From Elusimicrobiota bacterium (lineage in GTDB: Bacteria; Elusimicrobiota; Elusimicrobia; UBA1565; UBA9628), in assembly GCA_023249675.1 (NCBI GenBank), contig JAHFCE010000024.1, positions 1-46,189 of the forward strand: a stretch of DNA of 46,189 bases, read 5' to 3'. Shown here one piece after another: positions 7,431-15,723 of the stretch (position 1 is the stretch's first letter; each line of letters opens with the position of its first letter). A program made the position numbers and the translations under genes. Under the pieces are notes generated by a model. It searched no databases and was not told the DNA's origin. It saw only the letters and a program-made list of their open reading frames with translations.

Positions 7431-8624
7431 ATGAAAGAATTCAAACACCAGCGCCCGCTGGTCTCCGAGATTTGCAAATCCCTGCGGGGGAATCTCCCGT
7501 TTCTGCACGTCATCATCGGGCCCCGACAGGTCGGCAAGACGACCGCGGCACGGCAAGTGGCGGCGGCCTGGAGCGACGAGACGATATTCGCCGCGGCAGA
7601 CGCACCGCTTCCGCCCGGCCCCGAATGGATCCATGCTCAATGGGAAAACGCGCTTTCCCGCTGCGGCAAAGGCCGGAAGGTCCTGCTGGTCTTGGACGAG
7701 GTGCAGAAGGTCAAAGGATGGAGCGAGGTCGTCAAGCTCCTCTGGGACCGGGAACAGCGCGAAGGCAAGGGGCTCAAAGTCCTCCTGCTCGGCTCCTCAT
7801 CTCTCCTCATGCAGAAGGGCATGTCGGAAAGTCTGGCGGGAAGGTTTCTGACCTATCGTTGCGGCCATTGGGGCTACGGCGAAATGAAGGAAGCCTTCGG
7901 TTGGAATCTGGAGGATTGGATCTATTTCGGGGGCTATCCCGGCGCCGCTCAGTTGAAGAAAGACGAAGCGTCTTGGCGCCGCTATATCAGCGATTCCCTC
8001 ATCGAAACGGTGCTCGCACGCGACATACTGCAATTGACGACGGTCGCCAAACCCGCGCTGCTGCGCAATCTTTTCGGCCTTTCGGTGTCCCACCCGGCTC
8101 AAATTCTTTCCTACAACAAGATGCTGGGCCAACTTCAGGATGCCGGCAACACCACGACCTTAGCTCATTACCTGAAACTGCTGGAAACAGCTTTCCTGAT
8201 CAGCGGGTTGGATCAATACAAGGCGGGACGCGGGCGCAAGAGAGCCGCAAGTCCCAAGCTGGTCTTGTGGAATAACGCTCTCGTGACGGCCTATGTCGGC
8301 AGCGACTACCGAGAAACGCGCCGGGACCTCCCCTGGTGGGGACGGTTGGTGGAAAATTCCGTTGGAGCGCATCTCTTCAATGGTCTTGACCACACGACCC
8401 ACCAGGTCTATTACTGGCGCGAGCGGAACGATGAAGTGGATTACATCATCAAATCTCCTCGGAACCTTTGGGCCCTCGAGGTAAAGTCCGGCCGCAATAC
8501 GACAAATCATGGCTTAGCTGCGTTTCTCAGGCGTTACCCGGACGCCAGGCCCCTGATGATCGGCAACGGCGCAACGGATCTGGAAACGTTCTTTCTCTCC
8601 GATCCAATGAAAATATTCGCGTGA
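7431..8624 (+). CDS. AAA (AAA_14) / DUF4143 family ATPase, first copy
   Basis: 397 residues. Walker A is GPRQVGKTT (residues 30-38); Walker B is VLLVLDEVQK (about 84-93); a sensor-like LLLGSSSLLM follows. The C-terminal DUF4143 region ends in a PD-(D/E)xK-like nuclease fold with NDEVDYII and ALEVKSGR (about residues 332-355). The family is widespread and variable and its function is unresolved; a selfish or defence-like role has often been suspected. It directly follows the twin-hairpin repeat, and its TGA overlaps the lptD ATG by one base (TGATG), so lptD translation may be coupled to it. That is an odd partner for an essential envelope gene. Confidence 0.9.
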   Translation: MKEFKHQRPLVSEICKSLRGNLPFLHVIIGPRQVGKTTAARQVAAAWSDETIFAAADAPLPPGPEWIHAQWENALSRCGKGRKVLLVLDEVQKVKGWSEVVKLLWDREQREGKGLKVLLLGSSSLLMQKGMSESLAGRFLTYRCGHWGYGEMKEAFGWNLEDWIYFGGYPGAAQLKKDEASWRRYISDSLIETVLARDILQLTTVAKPALLRNLFGLSVSHPAQILSYNKMLGQLQDAGNTTTLAHYLKLLETAFLISGLDQYKAGRGRKRAASPKLVLWNNALVTAYVGSDYRETRRDLPWWGRLVENSVGAHLFNGLDHTTHQVYYWRERNDEVDYIIKSPRNLWALEVKSGRNTTNHGLAAFLRRYPDARPLMIGNGATDLETFFLSDPMKIFA

Positions 8625-10735
8625 TGAAAGGCAGGGGAAGCGCTTTGAGGGAAGCTTTGCTCGCCTTGCTCCTGGCCGGGCCCGCGGCGGCCGCGGACTA
8701 CCCCCTGCCCCCGCCGCCGGGCCCTCACGTAGACTATGCGGCCGACAAGGCCGAGTTCGACGGCGCGAAGTCAATGCTGCATCTCTCCGGCAACGTCACG
8801 GTCAAAGAGTCGACGATCACGATCAAAGGCCAGGATTTCTGGATCGACACCTCAAGCCGCACCGGCCGCTCCGACCGGCCGTTCATCCTCGATGACGGCG
8901 CCTCGGCGGTCTACGGCGCATCGGGCGAGTTCGACTTCGCCCGGCACGCCGGCCGTCTCTTCCGCTCCTCAACGGGCATTGGAAGCTGGCACATCCTCGC
9001 GCAAGAGGCGCATCTGTACCCCGATCGCCGCATCAAGTACCGCGCCGCGGACTTCACCTCCTGCGACCGCATCCCCCCGGACTACCACTTTCGCGCCTCG
9101 TCGGTCCGCATCACGCCGAAAAAACGCGCGCTCGCCTTCAACACGCGGTTTTACTTGGGCAAAGTGCCGGTCTTCTACACGCCGGTCTTCTACCAATCCT
9201 TGGACCCGAACCCAAGGCTGAAGTGGCAGTTCCAACCCGGCTACGACCGTCGCAGCGGCTACTACCTCAAAGGCTGGCTGACGACCCGGCACACGCCGAC
9301 GACCTACAGCAAGATCTTCGACGATTATTACTCGAATCTAGGCTTCGGCTTGGGCGCCGAGGTGGATCACAACTCGGGGGAAGATTCCCGCGGCTCCTTG
9401 TTCGGCTACCGAATTCACGAGGACGGAACCGTGAACAACCGCTGGGGGCTGTTCGGCGGCGGCTATAAAAATCTCGGCGCGGCTTTTTCCCTGCAGGGCC
9501 GGATCCAGTTCCAGTCGGACTCCCGCTTCTCCTACGACTATGTACGCTCCGATATTTTCCGTCTGACGCCAAGTCTGGTGAACAGCGCCGCATTGACTCG
9601 CAGCTTCTCCAAAGCCACGGTGCGCCTGATCTATTCCCGAACAGATGTCCAAAAATCGGATAATCCCTACCGCTTCGTCAAAGATTCCGAAAGCACTCCA
9701 CGCATCGAGGCGCAGGGCGCAACCTTCCGGATCGGAAAGCTGCCGTGGCTCAACACCCTCAGCGGCTACGCCGACAATAACTTCAACAGATCCCGCCCCT
9801 ACATGGAAAAATCGGTCCAGGGCGCGTGGAATGGAACGCGAAGTTTCCTCGTCGCCCGAGGCATCAGCTTCACGCCGGGGCTGAACTACAGCGAGACTTA
9901 CTACAACCGTGTCGATCTGACGAACTTCGAGCCCTCCGTAACAAAGCAGAATCGCAACTCCGCCATCGGACGCTGGAACGCGTCCAACAACCTGCGCTTC
10001 AATACGCCGTTGGGCGACATTGACGCAACGCACAGCTACAGCAAGCGCCTCAAACCCGACAGCTTCACCGAAGATACGGGCAACGCCGACAAGGGCGTCG
10101 AACAGAACGCCGTCACGCTGACGGACGTCTTCATCCCCGCTCCGAGGATGTGGGCGCGCCTGTCCACCGGCTACGACTATAGGACCTTCCGCGACCGCGC
10201 GTTGACCTTCGACCAGAGGATCAACCCGATCACGACCGACGTGAGCTGGCAATCGTCGAAAAGCCTCGTCTTCACCTTTCATAATAACTACAAACTCGGA
10301 CCGGGAAAAGGCGAGAACCAATCGATCATCGGCGACGTCCAGTGGGGAGACGAAAACGGCGTTTCGGTCCGCGGCGGGGTCGGCTACAACCTCTTGAGCC
10401 CGGCCACCTCTTATCAAAGTCTCGATGTCTCGTTTGCGCCCTCCAGCCCCACCTGGCGGCTCTCAGTGGGACTGAGGACTTTCGTGGTGGCCCCTCATGG
10501 GTTGCCCAGCGCTCAACGCATGATGCTCTTCGAGAAGGAGATCGCCTGGAGCCGCCGCTGGCACGATTTCTACACGAAGATCCTCGCACGGGTCCGTCCC
10601 CACGGGTTCCTCGATATCACGGCTCGCGTCGAATTCAAGTTCGGGAGCACCGATCCCAAGCAGGCCCCGCACCGCGACTGGGAATCGGAGTGGTTCCCCG
10701 GCCGGGCAAAAGACGGCGACGATCTGCGGCCATAG
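8624..10735 (+). CDS. lptD: LPS-assembly outer-membrane protein LptD-like
   Basis: 703 residues from the ATG overlapping the ATPase stop. An N-terminal signal peptide (ALLALLLAGPAAAA) leads into an OstA/LptA-like jelly-roll region: HVDYAADKAEFDG, MLHLSGNVTVKES, IKGQDFWIDT. The motif FNTRFYLGKVPVFYTPVFYQSLD is the conserved junction to the barrel. The remainder is alternating aromatic/polar beta-strand sequence. LptD inserts LPS into the outer leaflet. Only one cysteine (TSCDRIPPD) is apparent, so the inter-domain disulfides of the E. coli protein cannot form. An LptD-fold export pore for another lipid is an alternative. Confidence 0.88.
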   Translation: MKGRGSALREALLALLLAGPAAAADYPLPPPPGPHVDYAADKAEFDGAKSMLHLSGNVTVKESTITIKGQDFWIDTSSRTGRSDRPFILDDGASAVYGASGEFDFARHAGRLFRSSTGIGSWHILAQEAHLYPDRRIKYRAADFTSCDRIPPDYHFRASSVRITPKKRALAFNTRFYLGKVPVFYTPVFYQSLDPNPRLKWQFQPGYDRRSGYYLKGWLTTRHTPTTYSKIFDDYYSNLGFGLGAEVDHNSGEDSRGSLFGYRIHEDGTVNNRWGLFGGGYKNLGAAFSLQGRIQFQSDSRFSYDYVRSDIFRLTPSLVNSAALTRSFSKATVRLIYSRTDVQKSDNPYRFVKDSESTPRIEAQGATFRIGKLPWLNTLSGYADNNFNRSRPYMEKSVQGAWNGTRSFLVARGISFTPGLNYSETYYNRVDLTNFEPSVTKQNRNSAIGRWNASNNLRFNTPLGDIDATHSYSKRLKPDSFTEDTGNADKGVEQNAVTLTDVFIPAPRMWARLSTGYDYRTFRDRALTFDQRINPITTDVSWQSSKSLVFTFHNNYKLGPGKGENQSIIGDVQWGDENGVSVRGGVGYNLLSPATSYQSLDVSFAPSSPTWRLSVGLRTFVVAPHGLPSAQRMMLFEKEIAWSRRWHDFYTKILARVRPHGFLDITARVEFKFGSTDPKQAPHRDWESEWFPGRAKDGDDLRP

Positions 10736-10746
10736 CGCGCTTCGCT

Positions 10747-11892
10747 TCATCTCGCAAGTTCGCCTGCCCAAAGCCGCTGAAGAAATGTCTCCCAGGGCAG
10801 GATCAAAATACCGTCGACGATCCTGGGCTTGGCATCCAACGAAACGATGATGGAATGCTTGGTCTTGTATTCCTCGCGGAAGGCCTTGAGTCCCCTCAGA
10901 TGATGGGGGACGACCTGCTCGGTTCCTTTGATCTCGATGGCGACCTGATGGTCTCCCAGAATAAAGTCCACCTCAAGCTGAGACGCCGTGCGCCAGTAGG
11001 CGATGGGGTAGTGAAAACCTGAATAGCGGCTGTGGGCCGACAACTCTTGATAAATGAAGTGCTCAAAAGCTCTCCCAAAATTTTCGCTGCGCGGCACGAC
11101 CGACGAACGCTTGAGCAAAAAGTTCGCCAGTCCGACATCGAAGAAATAAAAACGCGGCGCCTGAATCACCCGTCTCTTGGGCCGCTTCTGGAATGAGGGC
11201 ACGCAGCACGCGATCAAGGTATCTTCCAGAATTTGGAAATACTGCTTAACCGTCGGCGCGCTCACGCCGCATTCGGAGGCGATGTTCTGATAATTCAGAA
11301 TCTCCCCGTTGCTGAACGCCGCAGACTCGAGAAATCGGCTGAACGCCGGAATGTTCCTTGTCAGAGCCTCCGCCGCGATCTCCTCCCTCAGATAATCTCC
11401 AACATAAGCTTCCATGAGTCCTAAAGGCTTGTCGGCCGCATAATGGCGCGGGAGCAAGCCGTTGTTGAGGGCTCGCCGCAAGTCGAAAGCGGGAATCTCC
11501 GGATAGACCAGGGGGGTGAGCTCAAAACGCAGCGCCCTCCCTCCTAGTAGATTTGCGCCGCTGCGTTTGAGCTTGCGCGCGCTCGAGCCGCAAAGGATGA
11601 ACTGCACGCGATGGTTGACGATGAGCCACTGCACCTCGTCAAGCAGTTCGGGGATCTTCTGGACCTCGTCGATGACGACAGGCATGTTTCCGGGAGGCTC
11701 AGCCAGCAGTTCCTCGCGAAGCAGCGCCGGGCGCCTTCGCAGGCGTCCATATTCGTCGGAAAGAAGGAGGTCGTACCGCGGCGAGTCCGGGAAGAGATGC
11801 TTGAGTAAAGTGCTCTTGCCCGTCTGCCTCGCGCCCCAAAGAAAGCACGATTCCTGGCCCCTGCCGGCTAAAATCTGTTTTCGTTTATACAT
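10747..11892 (-). CDS. AAA (AAA_14) / DUF4143 family ATPase, second copy
   Basis: 381 residues. Walker A is GARQTGKST (residues 20-28); Walker B is MPVVIDEVQK (about 70-79); sensor segment ILCGSSARKLK. The DUF4143 part shows FYFFDVGLANFLL, then a PD-(D/E)xK-like end with LEVDFILGD and AIEIKG. It is clearly diverged from the first copy at 7431, which belongs to the same family. It converges on lptD with an 11-base gap and has its own promoter and palindrome at 11899-11941. The family is often described as horizontally mobile single genes; function unknown. Confidence 0.9.
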   Translation of the reverse strand: MYKRKQILAGRGQESCFLWGARQTGKSTLLKHLFPDSPRYDLLLSDEYGRLRRRPALLREELLAEPPGNMPVVIDEVQKIPELLDEVQWLIVNHRVQFILCGSSARKLKRSGANLLGGRALRFELTPLVYPEIPAFDLRRALNNGLLPRHYAADKPLGLMEAYVGDYLREEIAAEALTRNIPAFSRFLESAAFSNGEILNYQNIASECGVSAPTVKQYFQILEDTLIACCVPSFQKRPKRRVIQAPRFYFFDVGLANFLLKRSSVVPRSENFGRAFEHFIYQELSAHSRYSGFHYPIAYWRTASQLEVDFILGDHQVAIEIKGTEQVVPHHLRGLKAFREEYKTKHSIIVSLDAKPRIVDGILILPWETFLQRLWAGELAR

Positions 11893-11898
11893 GATAAT

Positions 11899-11915
11899 CT
11901 AAATTATATATTTAG
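11899..11915. promoter_or_regulatory. Palindromic putative operator in front of the second DUF4143 ATPase
   Basis: CTAAAT and ATTTAG form a perfect inverted repeat separated by TATAT. It begins 7 bases upstream of the ATPase start and overlaps the -10 element and predicted transcription start. A repressor bound here would block the promoter. No linked regulator is present. Confidence 0.4.
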
Positions 11916-11941
11916 TATAGCACAAATAGGGGGCGCGTCAA
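11914..11941 (-). promoter_or_regulatory. Sigma70-type promoter for the second DUF4143 ATPase
   Basis: On the minus strand TTGACG (11936-11941), 16 bases, then TATACT (11914-11919). The same hexamers occur in front of the SprA-like gene. The predicted start is about 15 bases upstream of the ATG at 11892. Confidence 0.65.
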
Positions 11942-11978
11942 TGGGCCCTGGAAAGCGCGGCGGCACGGAGCGAATTGA

Positions 11979-11984
11979 TATAAT
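11979..11984 (+). promoter_or_regulatory. Candidate -10 element (TATAAT) directly before the sugar transferase
   Basis: A consensus TATAAT in otherwise GC-rich DNA, with only 7 bases between it and the chosen ATG at 11992. Transcription would begin at or next to the start codon, giving a leaderless message. No matching -35 hexamer is visible. Confidence 0.35.
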
Positions 11985-11991
11985 CGCGACG

Positions 11992-13419
11992 ATGGCTCTG
12001 CGCGCTCAGCCGATTGGACTTCCTCCCTGGTTGAGGCACGGTTTGCGCACGCTCGGCCACCTCGCCTTCGACGCGTTTGCGGTCGCGGCGACCTACCGCG
12101 CCGCCTTCTGGGCGCGTTTTGAATGGGCGTGGCTGTTTTCCCGCATCCCGCTGTCCGGAAACGCAGTCCTCTGGACTGAGTATCAGGCCCTGCTCTACGC
12201 CGCAGTGCCGATTTGGCTTCTCCTACTGCGTTCCAACCGGGTCTACACCGCGTCCTACATGGTCTCGGCCGACCGGTTCATTCAGATCGCCAAATCCGCC
12301 GCGCTCGGAACTTTGACGACTCTTGCCGCCGCTTTCCTGTACGAGCGATTGGCGTACTCGCGCGTCATGCTTGCGATCGTGTTCCCGATCGGCGTCATCT
12401 TCTTGTGCCTGTCGCAGACCTTGGCTTTATGGCTCGACGAGTGGCTCGCCAACCTCGAAGCCGCGCGCCCGGTCCTGCTTGTGGGCGGCGGCTCGGTCGC
12501 GGCCGTGCTCAAGGAGCGCGTCCTGACGCGCCATCCCGGTGCAGCCGTGCGCGAGTCCTCTCAACTCGGTGACGAGCCTGAATTCAACCGTCTTCTCGAC
12601 AGCGCGAACTGGTACGAGGTCATCGTGCTGCGCACCCGCGATGCGCACGAGCGCATTCTCGCCGCGGCCGAAGCCTGCGACGCACGCGGCATCCGCTTTG
12701 CTCTGGTTCCCGACCTGCTCGAGATCCGCATGGGCGAGGTCCAGATGGACCACCATCTCGGGCTGCCCGCCTACCGCATCAAGCACGCGTCGCTGACACG
12801 CGCCAATTTCCTGGCAAAACGGTTTTTTGACGTCATTTTTTCAGCACTACTCCTGGCGGCCACAGCGCCCCTCTGGATGATGATCTGCCTCCTGATCAAG
12901 CTCGACTCGCGCGGACCGATCCTCTTCCGGCAAAAGCGCTACGGCTACAAAAGAACGGTGTTTCAGGCCTTCAAGTTCCGAACCATGGTCGAGGACGCGG
13001 AAAAGACGATCGACTCGGTGAAAGGGCTCAACGACACGAAAGGAGCCTTCTTCAAGTCGAAGAAAGACCCGCGCGTGACCCGCGTCGGCAAGTGGCTGCG
13101 CCGCTTCTCCCTCGATGAGTTCCCGCAGTTCCTCAACGCCTTGCTCGGCGACATGAGCGTCGTCGGGCCGCGGCCGCTGGCGCTCACCACGGGAGAGGTC
13201 GAGGCCCTCGAACGCGACTTCGGCGCGACTGCGAAAAAACGCATGAATATCTTGCCCGGAATCACCGGCCTGTGGCAGGTCTCGGGCCGTTCCGACGTGT
13301 CAAGCGAACAGCGCTTCGCGCTCGACCTCTTCTACATCGAGCACTGGTCTATGGGCCTCGACCTCGAGATCATCGTGAAAACGCCGGCCGTTATGGTGTT
13401 TGGCAAGGGGGCCTATTGA
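11992..13419 (+). CDS. Polyprenyl-phosphate sugar-1-phosphate transferase (WbaP/WcaJ type)
   Basis: 475 residues from ATG 11992; an in-frame ATG at 11941 is less likely because it precedes the TATAAT. The N-terminal half has about four to five membrane helices and a nucleotide-binding-like VLLVGGGSVAAVL segment (CoA-binding-like domain). The C-terminal bacterial sugar transferase domain starts at KRFFDVIFSALLL, then LIKLDSRGPILFRQKRYG, FKFRTMVEDAE and SLDEFPQFLNALLGDMSVVGPRP with the catalytic Asp-Glu pair. It ends PGITGLWQVSGRS. It starts glycan assembly by loading the first sugar phosphate onto undecaprenyl phosphate. An aminotransferase starts within its stop codon. Confidence 0.93.
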   Translation: MALRAQPIGLPPWLRHGLRTLGHLAFDAFAVAATYRAAFWARFEWAWLFSRIPLSGNAVLWTEYQALLYAAVPIWLLLLRSNRVYTASYMVSADRFIQIAKSAALGTLTTLAAAFLYERLAYSRVMLAIVFPIGVIFLCLSQTLALWLDEWLANLEAARPVLLVGGGSVAAVLKERVLTRHPGAAVRESSQLGDEPEFNRLLDSANWYEVIVLRTRDAHERILAAAEACDARGIRFALVPDLLEIRMGEVQMDHHLGLPAYRIKHASLTRANFLAKRFFDVIFSALLLAATAPLWMMICLLIKLDSRGPILFRQKRYGYKRTVFQAFKFRTMVEDAEKTIDSVKGLNDTKGAFFKSKKDPRVTRVGKWLRRFSLDEFPQFLNALLGDMSVVGPRPLALTTGEVEALERDFGATAKKRMNILPGITGLWQVSGRSDVSSEQRFALDLFYIEHWSMGLDLEIIVKTPAVMVFGKGAY

Positions 13420-14543
13420 CCAAGACCGCCGCCGATATTCCGCTTCTCACGCTCAAGGGTCAGCAAAATGAGATCGGCGCTGAAGTGAAGGCTGCCGTCG
13501 CGCGCGTGCTCGACTCAGGCGTCTTCATCTTGGGTCCCGAGAACAAAGCGTTCGACAGCGAGTTCGCGCGGGCGGTGGGCGCAAAGTTTTGCCTTGGCGT
13601 GGATTCTGGAACCTCCGCGCTCGAGTTAGCACTCGAAGCCGCCGGCGTGGGCCCCGGCGACGAGGTCGTCGTTCCCTCGTTCACCTTTATCGCGACGGCG
13701 ACCGCCGTATCGGCGCTCGGCGCCAAACCGGTGTTCGCCGATATCGACCCGGTGACCTTGACGTTGGATGCGAAATCGGTGGAGGGCGCTCTTTCTCCGA
13801 GAACCAAAGCCGTGATCGCCGTTCATCTCTTCGGCCAGCCGTGCGATCTTGATCCGCTCTTGTCATTGGCTCGCTCCCGCCATCTCGCCGTGATCGAAGA
13901 CTGCGCTCAATCGCACCTGGCCACGTATAAGGGCCGTCCGACGGGATCCATCGGCCGTCTCGCCGCCTTCAGCTTCTACCCATCGAAAAACCTCGGCGCG
14001 GCCGGCGACGCCGGCGCTGTCACGACCAACGATGCGCAATTGCGCAACATCATCGATGAATTGCGCAACTGCGGCCGCTCAGCGATCGGCGGCTATCACC
14101 ACGTCCGCGTCGGCCACAACTGCCGCCTCGATGAAATTCAGGCCGCGATTCTTCGCGTGAAGCTTCTGCGCCTGGAGGCCTGGACCGCCTCCCGGCAACG
14201 TCTCGCCGCACTTTACAACGAGGGCTTATCGGGCCTGCCTCTGAAATTACCGCCCCTGGGCTCCAAAACAACCCGACCTGTATTTCACCTCTACACCGTG
14301 CGCAGCGACCGCCGCGACGCGCTGGCCGAAGATCTGCGCCGCCACGGCATCGGCACGGGCGTCTACTACCCAACGCCGGTCCATCTTCAGCCCGCCTACG
14401 CAGTATCCGGAGTGAAGGCCGCGGCGCTTCCAGTCTCGGAAGAAGCCTCGCGGGAGGTCCTGTCTCTGCCGATGTATGCCGAGCTCTCCACCTCGGACGC
14501 CGGGCGCGTCGTTGAGACGGTGCGCCGCTTCTTCAAAAAATAA
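13416..14543 (+). CDS. DegT/DnrJ/EryC1/StrS sugar-nucleotide aminotransferase
   Basis: 375 residues from a TTG that overlaps the preceding stop and follows a strong AAGGGGG ribosome-binding site at about 13405-13411. PLP-fold signatures: LDSGVFILGPENKAFDSEFA, GVDSGTSALELAL, GPGDEVVVPSFTFIATA, VIEDCAQSHLATY, and the PLP lysine in FYPSKNLGA (about residue 190), then RLDEIQAAIL. It makes an aminosugar nucleotide, probably a donor for the glycan started by the upstream transferase. It is a distinct gene from the CBS-fused homologue at 1-653. Confidence 0.92.
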   Translation: MTKTAADIPLLTLKGQQNEIGAEVKAAVARVLDSGVFILGPENKAFDSEFARAVGAKFCLGVDSGTSALELALEAAGVGPGDEVVVPSFTFIATATAVSALGAKPVFADIDPVTLTLDAKSVEGALSPRTKAVIAVHLFGQPCDLDPLLSLARSRHLAVIEDCAQSHLATYKGRPTGSIGRLAAFSFYPSKNLGAAGDAGAVTTNDAQLRNIIDELRNCGRSAIGGYHHVRVGHNCRLDEIQAAILRVKLLRLEAWTASRQRLAALYNEGLSGLPLKLPPLGSKTTRPVFHLYTVRSDRRDALAEDLRRHGIGTGVYYPTPVHLQPAYAVSGVKAAALPVSEEASREVLSLPMYAELSTSDAGRVVETVRRFFKK

Positions 14544-14544
14544 A

Positions 14545-15660
14545 TTGGCGCGAATCCTCTACGTCAGCACGTCGACGACGGTTGGCGGCGCGGAAAAGAC
14601 GCTGTACACGCTCGCGACCTTGCTCGACCCGAAGTGCTGCCAGGTCGCCGGCGTGGTCAGCGTCAAGCCCGAGGGGCCCTACGCCCGCAAGCTGAAGCTC
14701 CAGGGCATCACGACCGAGTCCCTGGGCCTCGCCGGCTCCCCGCGCTCCGCCGATGCGGCGCGTCTAGCCGCAATCATCGAACGAGAGCGCCCCGACCTCG
14801 TTCACGCCATCATGTACCAGGCCATCCAACTCTGCCGCCTGGCCAAGCCGCGCGTGGGATTTCCGTTCCAACTCGTCGCTTCCCCCCGGGTCAATTACCG
14901 CTCCCGCTCCTGGTGGACCCGGCTCGTGGACCGCTGGCTCAAGGAGCGCGACGACCTGCTCATCGCCGAGTGCGAAGCCAGCCGTCGCTTCCTCATTCAG
15001 CGGATGGGCTACTCCCCCTCCAAGGTGATCACCATCCGCAATGGGGTCGATCTGGCGGGCTGGCCCACCTCAAAAATTGAACGCCAGAAGAAACGGATGG
15101 AGCTCAGACTCAATTCAGGCGAACTACTCATCGGCGCGATCGGCCGCCTCGATAAGCAAAAAGGCTTTTCCACCTTGATCGACGCCATGGCCGAGCTGAA
15201 GGACTCCCCGCTGCGCTGCGCCATCCTGGGCGAGGGCCCTGAACGCGCGGCACTGGAAGCTCTCGTGCGCAAAAATCATCTAGAGAAATCGGTGTGGCTG
15301 TTGGGAGAAAAAGACGACATCCCCTCCTGGCTTTCGGCCCTGGATCTCTACTGCCTGCCTTCTGTGTGGGAGGGCCTGCCCAACTCCCTCTTGGAAGCCA
15401 TGGCCCTCGGTCTGCCCGTCGTAGCTTCGGCGGTGGATGGCGTGCCCGAAGTCGTTCGAGACGACCGCAACGGTATCCTGGTTCCTCCAGGCAAACCCGC
15501 CGCCCTGGCCGCGGCCCTGCGCAAGCTACTCGATGAGCCGGCGCGGCGCACCGCTTTAGGCCAGGCGGCCCAAGCAACAATCTCCGAACGCTTCACTTTG
15601 CGCCGAATGCTCGATGAGTACCAGGCCGCCTACACGACCCTGCTCGCGTCCGCGTATTGA
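14545..15660 (+). CDS. GT4 family glycosyltransferase
   Basis: 371 residues from a TTG one base after the aminotransferase stop, chosen because the protein then begins LARILYVSTSTTVGGAEKTL, the expected N-terminal strand and glycine-rich loop. No Shine-Dalgarno is visible. GT-B fold: ITIRNGVDL, IGAIGRLDKQKGFSTLIDAM, CAILGEGPERAAL, LLGEKDDIPSWLSALD, and the donor-binding E-x7-E motif in EGLPNSLLEAMALGLPVV. It should extend the lipid-linked glycan on the cytoplasmic face. Last gene of the three-gene glycan operon before the SprA-like gene. Confidence 0.92.
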   Translation: MARILYVSTSTTVGGAEKTLYTLATLLDPKCCQVAGVVSVKPEGPYARKLKLQGITTESLGLAGSPRSADAARLAAIIERERPDLVHAIMYQAIQLCRLAKPRVGFPFQLVASPRVNYRSRSWWTRLVDRWLKERDDLLIAECEASRRFLIQRMGYSPSKVITIRNGVDLAGWPTSKIERQKKRMELRLNSGELLIGAIGRLDKQKGFSTLIDAMAELKDSPLRCAILGEGPERAALEALVRKNHLEKSVWLLGEKDDIPSWLSALDLYCLPSVWEGLPNSLLEAMALGLPVVASAVDGVPEVVRDDRNGILVPPGKPAALAAALRKLLDEPARRTALGQAAQATISERFTLRRMLDEYQAAYTTLLASAY

Positions 15661-15686
15661 CGCTGTAACATCCGTACCGCTATACT
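15657..15686 (+). promoter_or_regulatory. Sigma70-type promoter for the SprA-like gene
   Basis: TTGACG (15657-15662) overlaps the end of the GT4 gene, followed by an 18-base spacer and TATACT (15681-15686). The predicted start leaves a roughly 30-base leader carrying AAGGA (15712-15716), 7 bases before the TTG start at 15724. Confidence 0.65.
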
Positions 15687-15723
15687 CCCAAACGTCTCGC
15701 GCGCGCGTATTAAGGAACGCCGA

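Noticed and set aside
13272-13415. N-terminal extension of the aminotransferase and similar extensions of GT4, LptD, UXS, TrmO and the 24817 gene
   Set aside because: The extensions lie inside the preceding genes, are Arg-rich shadow sequence, and family N-termini begin at the later starts given.
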